Origin: Flavobacteriales bacterium
GTDB lineage: Bacteria > Bacteroidota > Bacteroidia > Flavobacteriales_F > PHOS-HE28
Length of the DNA stretch: 6,917 bases
Direction of reading: 5' to 3'
Assembly: GCA_024640205.1 (NCBI GenBank)
Contig: JAHEFL010000085.1
Span: forward strand, 1 to 6,917
Below, one piece after another: positions 1 through 6,007 of this stretch. Position numbers and translations under genes: made by a program. Positions within the stretch are counted from its first letter, which is position 1, and the number at the start of each line of letters is the position of its first letter. The notes beneath the pieces were generated by a model that was not told the DNA's origin, did no database searches, and worked only from the letters and a program-made list of their open reading frames with translations.

Positions 1-958
1 CTCCATCATTTGCTCCCAGGTATGAGTATAGGACCGCCAAGGTCATCACCACCGCGAGCACCAATACGGAATGGATCAACCAGCGTTCGATCTTCCACGC
101 CTTGTCACTCTTGTCGCTTAATTGCCGGAAGGGGTCGCCAGCGGTCTCCGCCAATCCACCACAACCACAAACCCAGGAGCAGTACCAGCGCTTCCCGTAG
201 AAGTACGTCAGCACCGGCGATATCAGGAAGATCATGGCCACGCCGAACAGGAGCATGAACGATCCGAAACCTCCAGCTTCGATCAGGCCTTTCACGTGCC
301 ACTCATCGAAGAAGTAGTAGTTGAGCGGCCACATGTTGGCGAAATTGTAGTAAGGTTCATTGAGCCTTTGGAGCAGTTCCGGGATCAGGAATGCGAAGCC
401 CAACTGGAAGAACATCACCGAGATGGTGCGGAACACCTGGTACTTATTGTGCCGGTATTTCAGAATGAATTTCAAACCCATCACGAGGATCGCAAGTGTG
501 TACAAGGTGCCGTAAACGAACCATTCAGAGGCGGCATTCCCGCTAAGAGCAATGCTGAGCGGATCGAACAAGGCCACCATGCCTCCATTGGTCGCACCAT
601 CCCGGCCGAGGCCTAGTAATTCGGGCTGGAAATAAAGGAGGACGTAAAAGCCCGTCAGGATCACACCGAGGACCCATGCCGATGCTCCGCGCGCCGTAAG
701 TCCATGATGCCAGACTCCATCATTCTTGATGCCCGCGGGTTCGTGGGCATAGGTGCGATGCATATGTAACGCGGCCCCCAAGATGACGGCCAACAGTGCA
801 CAGCCGAGGACCATTGCTGCCGGAACTCCGGGAATGAATGGACTTACGAACAGCGAGAGGATACCGACGGCCACCGCCGTCAACGCACCTTTCTGGACGG
901 CATCCAGAGTGCCGCTTCGCAGCTCGGAGATCGATAGACTATGGTCGGTCCGGCTCAT
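1..958 (-). CDS. Polytopic membrane Fe-S-type (polyferredoxin-like) protein, C-terminus beyond window
   Basis: An open frame of 319 codons runs from an ATG at 958 to the window edge without a stop, so the C-terminus is missing. The ATG overlaps the stop of the upstream flavoprotein gene (ATGA), which fixes the start. Hydrophobic, probably membrane-spanning stretches lie near residues 24-64 (perhaps two), 93-110, 146-166, 179-196, 229-253 and 294-315. After the fifth comes the sequence RWYCSWVCGCGGLAE (C260, C264, C266), which resembles the CxxxC motif following a helix in NapH/NosR/CcoG-type membrane Fe-S proteins but lacks their usual Cys-Pro. Known members of that broad group pass electrons through Fe-S clusters at the membrane. 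Classic ferredoxin motifs, if present, would lie in the missing part. Coupling to an NAD(P)H-type flavoprotein suggests the pair works as an electron-transfer unit. That role is inferred; the exact family is not certain. Confidence 0.82.
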   Translation of the reverse strand, partial: MSRTDHSLSISELRSGTLDAVQKGALTAVAVGILSLFVSPFIPGVPAAMVLGCALLAVILGAALHMHRTYAHEPAGIKNDGVWHHGLTARGASAWVLGVILTGFYVLLYFQPELLGLGRDGATNGGMVALFDPLSIALSGNAASEWFVYGTLYTLAILVMGLKFILKYRHNKYQVFRTISVMFFQLGFAFLIPELLQRLNEPYYNFANMWPLNYYFFDEWHVKGLIEAGGFGSFMLLFGVAMIFLISPVLTYFYGKRWYCSWVCGCGGLAETAGDPFRQLSDKSDKAWKIERWLIHSVLVLAVVMTLAVLYSYLGANDG

Positions 959-2256
959 ACGCTTACCCGGTTCCGTTCCTTGAACGAGTCTTGCACCATC
1001 CGAATGGTCGAGCCATGGAATTCGGGATCAAAGCTTGCTTCGCGGAAATTACTCATGAGGTGGTCCACCGTTGTACCCTGCGTGATATAACGATCCAATA
1101 CCTCATGGCGCAGCCGTATCCCGAATGCATGGACTCCTTTCACTATGCGATCTTCAGTGTCCCATACCACCCGCAATGCTTGCCTGCCGCTCCGATGCTC
1201 CCAGTAGTGATCCGATTCTCCATCACGCAATTCCTTCCTCACCCATCCGTACGTCTGGTATTCAATGTCGAAGAATTTCGAACTGTTGAACCAGACACCC
1301 GGACGGTATGATGTCCGTTGTCCGGTGAGGGAAAGGGCAACGGTCTCTCCCATCATCCGACCGGTATACCAGACCTGTTCGATCGGTCCGCGCTCAGGGT
1401 CGGGGTTTTGATGGAACTCGGCGCAATCGCCGATCGCGTAAACGTCGGTGGCGCTCGTTTCCAGGAATTCGTTCACCAGCACACCACGTCCGGTGGCGAT
1501 CCCGGTCGTTCCAGCCAGCCATGCGATGTTCGGGCTGACACCGGTGGTCAGGCCAACGAATTCACACGCGATCTCTTCACCCGAATTCGTTCGCACACCG
1601 CATACTCTGCCATCCGCACCTGGCACTATCCCTGCCAGTTCCGTTCCGCACCTCAGATCCACGCGGTGCTCCATGATATGCCTGCCGATCAATTCGGCTT
1701 CCTGTAAGGGCAAGTGATCGCCCCAGAAAGATCGATCCCTCACCAGGAAGGTGACCGGGATCTTCCGCGAACAGAGCATTTCCACCATCTCCATGCCGAT
1801 CAATCCACCACCAACGACCACCGCACGCTTTACTCTCCGGGTGTCCCGTTCCATCGCCTCCAGATCCTGCATGCTATACAATCCCTGCACGCCGGGAAGA
1901 TCCTGGCCTGGCCATCCGAATTTGTTCGGCACGGAGCCGGTCGCGATCACCAACTTGTCATATTCCAGCACGGTTCCATCAGCCAGCAGGACCTGTTTGT
2001 TCCCCGATCGCACCTCATTCACCCACGCTTGTACCAGTTCGATCCGGTTCTTGGGCCAAAAGTCGTCCGCGTAAGGTTTGATGTCGGCTTTTCGCATATG
2101 CCCCATGTACACGTACATGAGCGCTGTCCGGCTGAAAAAATGAGAACTCTCACCGCTGATCACCGTGATCCTCGCTAAGCTTCTCTTGCGCACGTGTCGT
2201 GCAGCCGTGATCCCGCTGATGCCATTGCCTATGATGATGATGTGCATCCCGCTCAT
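955..2256 (-). CDS. NAD(P)/FAD-dependent oxidoreductase (Pyr_redox_2 type)
   Basis: This 433-residue flavoprotein has the two-dinucleotide-domain layout of rubredoxin reductase/NirB-like enzymes. The FAD-binding GNGISG is at residues 10-15, the VIATGS strand at 103-108, the NAD(P)-binding GGGLIG at 149-154 and the second FAD motif VYAIGDCAEF at 272-281. No redox-active CxxC follows the first FAD motif, so it is not a thioredoxin- or lipoamide-type disulfide reductase. About 110 residues beyond the second FAD motif form a C-terminal domain that I cannot name. Such enzymes take hydride from NAD(P)H and pass electrons to a protein partner or a small acceptor. Its start overlaps the DUF547 stop and its stop overlaps the start of the membrane Fe-S protein, both as ATGA, so that membrane protein is the obvious candidate partner. 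A second in-frame ATG at 2247 is possible but would lose the coupling. The substrate is unknown. Confidence 0.9.
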   Translation of the reverse strand: MSGMHIIIIGNGISGITAARHVRKRSLARITVISGESSHFFSRTALMYVYMGHMRKADIKPYADDFWPKNRIELVQAWVNEVRSGNKQVLLADGTVLEYDKLVIATGSVPNKFGWPGQDLPGVQGLYSMQDLEAMERDTRRVKRAVVVGGGLIGMEMVEMLCSRKIPVTFLVRDRSFWGDHLPLQEAELIGRHIMEHRVDLRCGTELAGIVPGADGRVCGVRTNSGEEIACEFVGLTTGVSPNIAWLAGTTGIATGRGVLVNEFLETSATDVYAIGDCAEFHQNPDPERGPIEQVWYTGRMMGETVALSLTGQRTSYRPGVWFNSSKFFDIEYQTYGWVRKELRDGESDHYWEHRSGRQALRVVWDTEDRIVKGVHAFGIRLRHEVLDRYITQGTTVDHLMSNFREASFDPEFHGSTIRMVQDSFKERNRVSV

Positions 2257-3014
2257 TGCGCGTTCAAACGCCAGTCGTAGTCCAGGAATTCGACTTTGGC
2301 GCCTTTCATTATCGGGTCGATCGCATAACGGTTGATGTGAGCTATCAAACTGCCTTCCTGTGTGAAGTCGCTCGCGAACCAGTCGAAGATCCGGCTTAAC
2401 TGCAAGCGCTCCGGAGCAAGCTTGTTGCGCAGCGGATCATTTATGAACCGCCGTGCTGCATCATCCAACTGATCATCCAACTTGATGGCCGTGTAGGCCT
2501 GGTTCCACAATTGTGGACAGGAGAAGGAGGCGCACACGATCGCGTAATGGATGCGGGGATCATTCAGGTTCTTGCGCAGTTCGACATGTTCCACATGGTC
2601 CAGGTTCATCTTTCGGCCGCCGATCGAAAAGAACTCCAGTTTCCACGGCGAATTGATGTCCTTGATGCTTGTCACACCCGGATGGTCCAGGATAAGTCGT
2701 ACGGTGAAAGCGTTGTATGCGTTGATCCAGAACGCCTTGCGTTCGTTGTCGCTCCAGCTTTCCGAGGGAGTGGCCTTGCTCAGTTGGTCCAGGTAGTGCG
2801 TCAAACGAGCGTCGTTGCCGATGCTGGCGTAATCCACTTCTCCTTTGTCATTGACATAGGCATGGAGGAGTTGATCCCACTCCCTGTGATCGAATGTTAT
2901 CGTTTCAACGACGGTAACAAGGGGTGCGGCATCGAGATCACGCTTCACGTCGATGGCGCTCGGGTCGGAACATGCTGAAAGTAGGATGAAGACGTTAGCG
3001 AATGATGTGATCAT
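2253..3014 (-). CDS. DUF547 domain lipoprotein
   Basis: A 253-residue protein of the DUF547 family, whose biochemical function is not known. Conserved blocks seen are WINAYNAFTVRLIL (residues 97-110), RKMNLDHVEH (134-143), HYAIVCASFSCPQL (156-169, with C161 and C166) and LSRIFDWFASDF (206-217). The chosen ATG gives a short signal with a lipobox, LLSAC, so C15 would be lipidated and the protein would sit in the inner or outer membrane facing the periplasm. The start is uncertain: this signal has no basic residue, and the frame stays open upstream. A TTG at 3047 would add an Arg-containing n-region, an ATG lies at 3170, and a TTG at 3215 overlaps the glycosyltransferase stop. The stop overlaps the flavoprotein start (ATGA), which places it in the same operon. 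Its place between the glycosyltransferase and the redox genes suggests a role in the same pathway, but that is inference. Confidence 0.85.
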   Translation of the reverse strand: MITSFANVFILLSACSDPSAIDVKRDLDAAPLVTVVETITFDHREWDQLLHAYVNDKGEVDYASIGNDARLTHYLDQLSKATPSESWSDNERKAFWINAYNAFTVRLILDHPGVTSIKDINSPWKLEFFSIGGRKMNLDHVEHVELRKNLNDPRIHYAIVCASFSCPQLWNQAYTAIKLDDQLDDAARRFINDPLRNKLAPERLQLSRIFDWFASDFTQEGSLIAHINRYAIDPIMKGAKVEFLDYDWRLNAQ

Positions 3015-3211
3015 TATTGGTTGAGGATAAGGCCTTGATCGGTCCAAATTAGATGCGGCAGGTATGGGAGGCGTGGGATCGCTGTCATCATTTGCTTTGC
3101 GCAGATCGATACATGGGGTACCGTGCGTTTCGTTCGATGTTCCCACTTTATTGCTCGCGATGCGCAACATGAAGCTCGTATTACCTTGTTCTGATTTGCA
3201 GTGTCCGTTCT
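3015..3211 (-). other. Only sizeable gap inside the operon (about 200 bases)
   Basis: This stretch lies between the glycosyltransferase stop and the preferred DUF547 start. It holds no separate gene on either strand that I can support. The DUF547 frame runs through it with no stop, but the encoded residues are polar, Pro-rich near the end and look like no domain. On the minus strand a TAATTTG sequence at about 3045-3051 is one base short of the Bacteroidota -7 consensus TAnnTTTG and has no clear -33 partner, so an internal promoter is possible but weak. Confidence 0.4.
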
Positions 3212-3805
3212 TCAAGGCAGGGTGATATCGGCGAGGTCGGCCTCGGTGTCCACATCGATCAATTCAGGCAGCAAAGCGAACGATAGGCCCAAGGATCGCA
3301 GATCCGTCACGGTGTCGCGTGCCACTGTTCCAGTGCTCCACATTTTGTTCCTGAATACTTCCGGGATCATCCTGCGCATGGCCAGAAGGTAGTAGCCACC
3401 ATCCCGGGATGGTCCCAGGGACACATCGTGGTCGGTCAATGCTTCGAAGGCGTTCCCTATGATCTCCGCATTTACTCCGGGGCAATCGGTCCCTATGATC
3501 AATACTTCTGCATGTCCCGCCTTGAAGGCTTGTTCAAAGGCATGTGCCATGCGCTCACCGAGGTCCCCTTCGCATTGTTGCTCAGCATGGAAACCATGCG
3601 GGATCCACGCGGATCGCTCCGGAAGAGTGCCTTCATACCAGATGGCGCATGGAAGACCGGTCCTTTGGACCTCCTCCATCGTATGCTTGAGCAAGCGTTC
3701 GTAGATATCCAGTGCTCGCGCATCGCCGACCGTAGCGGCCAAACGAGTTTTGACCCGCCCCGGTTCCGGAACACGCAAAAAGGCGATGATGAGTCGATCC
3801 CTCAT
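3212..3805 (-). CDS. TIGR04282-family arsenosugar-associated glycosyltransferase
   Basis: A 197-residue soluble protein with the GT-A/CofC-like nucleotidyl-sugar fold. Motifs in order are PEPGRVKTRLA (13-23), GDLGERMAHAF (80-90), the metal/nucleotide region IGTDCPG (104-110), GPSRDGGYYLL (131-141) and DVDTEADL (184-191). This combination is typical of the family first named for its association with radical SAM/Cys-rich proteins and later assigned to arsenosugar biosynthesis; its exact donor and acceptor are not established. The ATG at 3805 overlaps the ArsS stop (ATGA) and directly precedes the conserved RLIIAFLRVPEPG strand. An upstream in-frame start at 3856 would add 17 residues lying wholly inside arsS and is unlikely. 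Length fits the family. It has no membrane segment, so it should be cytoplasmic. Confidence 0.9.
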   Translation of the reverse strand: MRDRLIIAFLRVPEPGRVKTRLAATVGDARALDIYERLLKHTMEEVQRTGLPCAIWYEGTLPERSAWIPHGFHAEQQCEGDLGERMAHAFEQAFKAGHAEVLIIGTDCPGVNAEIIGNAFEALTDHDVSLGPSRDGGYYLLAMRRMIPEVFRNKMWSTGTVARDTVTDLRSLGLSFALLPELIDVDTEADLADITLP

Positions 3806-4842
3806 GTTGTGGCGCCACCGCAACTGCTTCCCGCCCCGGCAGTGCATCCATAACAATGGCGCCCCGTCACGATGTTCCGTCCGATCACGCTGGCATTGGG
3901 CAGGTCGGCGATATGTCGCGGCATTCCAGCGGAAAGCGGCATCTCCAGCATTTGATTGAAGTCGCAGTCGTACAGCATACCGTCATGGCCGACGGAGACC
4001 ATCGTTCGACACATCAAGCCTTCCACGGTCACTGGGTTGAAGGCATTGACTAGCTTTTCCATATATTCCTCGTAGTTGCCGCTTTTCTGCAGCTGTTCAA
4101 GGAATCGACTGATCGGGAGATTCGTGATGGCGAACAGAGCGTCGAAGCTTATCCCGTGGTCTTTGAGCAGGGCTTTCTTGAACTGCTGCTCAAGGTCGGA
4201 TTGTGATCCAGGAAGGAACGCCCCTGCCGGATTGTATACCATGTTGAGCACCTTGTCGCTGTCGCCCGTTCCATAGCCAACCGCATTGAGCAAGCGGAGC
4301 GCTTCGATGGATCGTTCGAATACACCATCCCCGCGTTGTCGATCGGTACGGCCCGCAGTATAAAAGGGGAGGGAACAGACCACTTCCACTCCCTGTGAAC
4401 GGTAGAATTCCGGAAGGTCACGGTATTTCTTGTTCGATACTATGATCGTGAGATTGCACCGAACAATGATCCGTGCGCCACGCTTGCGCACTTCCGCCAC
4501 GAACCAGCGAAAATCGGGATGCATTTCCGGCGCACCACCTGTGATGTCGACAATGCCGATCTGATGTGCATCGATCGCCTGCAAGCAAGCTTCCATCGTT
4601 GGGCGGTCCATACGCTCCTTTCTGTCCGGACCTGCATCCACATGGCAATGAACGCAGGTCTGGTTACACATCTTTCCGATGTTCACCTGCAGCGTTCCCA
4701 AAGCCGTGCTCCGCAACGTCCTTATGCCATGACGCTCCAGTGTCTCCCGGAAACCGGGAAGGTCGTGAACGGGATCTTCCAGTAGCTGCACTTGCCGCGC
4801 CGCAGCGCTCAAGGGGTGACGCTTAGCTGCAAGGCTCTTCAT
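3802..4842 (-). CDS. arsS: Arsenosugar biosynthesis radical SAM protein ArsS
   Basis: A 346-residue radical SAM enzyme. The [4Fe-4S]/SAM motif CNQTCVHC gives C59, C63 and C66, followed by TGGAPEMHPD (101-110) as the SAM-binding turn. The C-terminal region has the Cys-rich DUF3641-type layout: LMCRTMVSVGHDGMLYDCDF (277-296, C278 and C293), then HCYGCTAGAGSSCGG at 329-343 (C330, C333, C341). In studied cyanobacterial systems ArsM makes dimethylated arsenic and ArsS transfers the 5'-deoxyadenosyl group of SAM to it, giving the nucleoside precursor of arsenosugars. Some relatives are selenoproteins; here the positions are Cys and no in-frame TGA interrupts the gene. The ATG at 4842 overlaps the stop of the AhpD-like gene (ATGA). 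A longer frame back to 4956 lies inside that gene and is rejected. The enzyme should act in the cytoplasm. Confidence 0.94.
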   Translation of the reverse strand: MKSLAAKRHPLSAAARQVQLLEDPVHDLPGFRETLERHGIRTLRSTALGTLQVNIGKMCNQTCVHCHVDAGPDRKERMDRPTMEACLQAIDAHQIGIVDITGGAPEMHPDFRWFVAEVRKRGARIIVRCNLTIIVSNKKYRDLPEFYRSQGVEVVCSLPFYTAGRTDRQRGDGVFERSIEALRLLNAVGYGTGDSDKVLNMVYNPAGAFLPGSQSDLEQQFKKALLKDHGISFDALFAITNLPISRFLEQLQKSGNYEEYMEKLVNAFNPVTVEGLMCRTMVSVGHDGMLYDCDFNQMLEMPLSAGMPRHIADLPNASVIGRNIVTGRHCYGCTAGAGSSCGGATT

Positions 4843-5177
4843 CCGTGCGTAAGGGCCTTCACCTTGTTCATCATTTGAACACTGTGTACCAGCGAGGCTC
4901 CACTGCGGATCGCTGCCGCTACGTGCACCGCCTCCATCATTTGTTCCTCGCTGCAACCCTTTTCCAAGGTGTCCACCGTGTATGCATCAATGCAATATGG
5001 GCATTGTACCGTGTGCGATACGGCCAGTGCGATCAGGGCTTTTTCGCGCGCCGTGAGCGCTCCTTCCTTGAACACATCGTTGTAATAGCTGAAGTATTTG
5101 TCCCCGAGTTCCTTCTGGTACTCGGTGATCTTGCCGAATTTTTTGAGATCGGCCGGGTCGTAGTAATTGTTCTCCAT
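4839..5177 (-). CDS. Arsenosugar biosynthesis-associated peroxidase-like (AhpD/CMD family) protein
   Basis: A 112-residue member of the carboxymuconolactone decarboxylase/AhpD-like family. The helix pair with LTAREKALIALAVSHTVQ (41-58) leads into the CxxC motif CPYCIDAYT (C59, C62), and a second conserved region MEAVHVAAAIRSGASLVHSV follows at 81-100. The family includes small disulfide peroxidase components. Here the His that normally follows the second Cys by four residues in AhpD (CxxCxxxH) is Tyr66, so peroxidase activity cannot be assumed. This subfamily is known as a steady neighbour of the ArsS-type radical SAM protein, and here its stop overlaps the arsS start. ATG at 5177 (MENNYYDP) is preferred over a TTG at 5189, which adds only four residues. 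It is the first gene of the operon and carries no signal peptide, so it is probably cytoplasmic. A thiol-redox role towards an arsenic intermediate is possible but unproven. Confidence 0.9.
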   Translation of the reverse strand: MENNYYDPADLKKFGKITEYQKELGDKYFSYYNDVFKEGALTAREKALIALAVSHTVQCPYCIDAYTVDTLEKGCSEEQMMEAVHVAAAIRSGASLVHSVQMMNKVKALTHG

Positions 5178-5322
5178 GAATACGGGCAAGGTAGGACGGC
5201 GATTGACAAGGTCGGAACATGGATCCGTTCCTGACCCATCCTGAACAAGAATGACCCTGCTGCGTGGATGAACGATCTTTGCACCGTCAGGTCAGGTGCT
5301 TCAAAGCGACCCACAGGACGTG
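5178..5322. promoter_or_regulatory. Divergent intergenic region between the arsenosugar operon and the T9SS-protein gene
   Basis: These 145 bases must hold the promoters of the minus-strand operon and of the plus-strand secreted protein, unless transcripts enter from outside. No full -33/-7 pair is clear on either strand. On the plus strand GATCTTTG (5274-5281) is one base off TAnnTTTG. Just after it, GCACC (5281-5285) and GGTGC (5295-5299) form an inverted repeat around a direct GTCAG GTCAG repeat, which could be an operator. The assignment is by position, with the motifs as weak support. Confidence 0.4.
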
Positions 5323-5916
5323 ATGCGTAGTTCTTCACTGATACCGCTTTTATTCCCTTTTGTGGCGTTCGCACAAGAGGAGCATCCTTACATCATGCAC
5401 TTCGATCTTACTGTTCTGGACGGTAGTATCCTGGTCGCGTGGACAATGCAAGGCGGGAGTACGTGCAATGGCCTGGATGTGGAGCGCTCTCGCGATGGCG
5501 GGATATTCGAACGGGTGCATCGGATCGAAGGCATTTGCGGAGATCCGACCATCGCGGTCCCGTTCTCATGGATCGATGATGCACCGCCGGAGTTCAGCGT
5601 GGTCCACTACCGGATCCAGCTTGGATCCGAGGGATACAGTTCCGTCCAAGCCGTGGAATTCAGCCAACTCAAGCAAAGCGATCATCGGTTCTACCCTTCG
5701 CCAATGCGGAGCGAGGCTCGTTTGTTGTTGAACGTGCGGTCCGGTGCTTGGGTGGATCTCCGGATCATGGATGCTTCAGGTCGAACGGTTGTTGAGCGGT
5801 CCGGGAACCTGGGCGGTGATATTCGATTATCACTTCCCTGGCTGAATGCCGGTACTTACGGTTTTCTTGCCGTGAGCGAAGGACGCCGATATGTCGGTCG
5901 CTTCGTCAAGGATTGA
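5323..5916 (+). CDS. Small secreted protein with T9SS type A C-terminal sorting domain
   Basis: A 197-residue exported protein. Residues 1-17 form a signal peptide (MRSSS, then a hydrophobic run ending VAFA before QEEH). The middle, about 28-113, has the pattern of a fibronectin-III/Ig-like domain common in Bacteroidota surface proteins (LDVERSRDGGIFERVHRI, later a WIDDAPPEFSVVHYRIQL stretch); C48 and C72 might form a disulfide. The last ~75 residues fit a T9SS type A sorting domain: FYPSPMRSEARLLLNV (123-138), a DASGRTVV turn (150-157), LPWLNAGTYGFLAV (171-184) and the terminal GRFVKD. Such proteins cross the outer membrane by the type IX system and are released or anchored. The ATG at 5323 is chosen because it begins the signal peptide; an upstream GTG at 5296 would add nine polar residues. 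No enzyme motif is visible and no specific function is proposed. Confidence 0.82.
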   Translation: MRSSSLIPLLFPFVAFAQEEHPYIMHFDLTVLDGSILVAWTMQGGSTCNGLDVERSRDGGIFERVHRIEGICGDPTIAVPFSWIDDAPPEFSVVHYRIQLGSEGYSSVQAVEFSQLKQSDHRFYPSPMRSEARLLLNVRSGAWVDLRIMDASGRTVVERSGNLGGDIRLSLPWLNAGTYGFLAVSEGRRYVGRFVKD

Positions 5917-5975
5917 AGGTGACCCTTTCGGGATCTTTAACATCTCCTATCCTGCACTGGACCTTTCCATGGCCT

Positions 5976-5983
5976 TACTTTTG
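5976..5983 (+). promoter_or_regulatory. Candidate Bacteroidota -7 box (TACTTTTG)
   Basis: This octamer matches the Bacteroidota -7 consensus TAnnTTTG exactly and lies 24 bases before the ATG of the Cys/His-rich gene, leaving a short leader with an A-rich stretch before the start. No good TTG -33 element was found 19-20 bases upstream, so the call rests on one half of the promoter. Confidence 0.4.
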
Positions 5984-6007
5984 CTGCTCTACCACCAAAC
6001 TCGAAAA

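Noticed and set aside
122..616. 164-codon plus-strand open frame
   Set aside because: It is antisense to the membrane Fe-S-type gene, whose residues show clear membrane helices and a Cys motif; the plus-strand translation has no recognisable pattern.
1714..2178. 154-codon plus-strand open frame, with similar ones at 1318-1707 and 838-1311
   Set aside because: All lie opposite the flavoprotein gene, which has intact FAD and NAD(P) motifs. They are shadows of its codon bias.
2511..2978. 155-codon plus-strand open frame
   Set aside because: It is antisense to the conserved DUF547 blocks and has no start or domain support.
3802..3804. Possible selenocysteine read-through of the ArsS TGA
   Set aside because: The TGA forms a normal ATGA overlap with the glycosyltransferase start, the protein already has its full Cys-rich tail, and no stem-loop element was evident just after it.
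3806..3856. Longer glycosyltransferase N-terminus
   Set aside because: The 17 added residues are out-of-frame reading of the arsS 3' end; the family begins right before the first beta strand at the chosen ATG.
4843..4956. Longer ArsS N-terminus
   Set aside because: The added residues are low-complexity and lie entirely inside the AhpD-like gene in another frame; the ATGA overlap start is far more likely.
5033..5374. 113-codon minus-strand open frame across the operon start
   Set aside because: It overlaps the AhpD-like gene in another frame and the start of the T9SS gene, and shows no domain or signal.
5891..6007. Upstream extension of the Cys/His-rich gene to a GTG at 5891
   Set aside because: It would overlap the T9SS gene, place a non-signal segment before a clear signal peptide and run over the TACTTTTG box.
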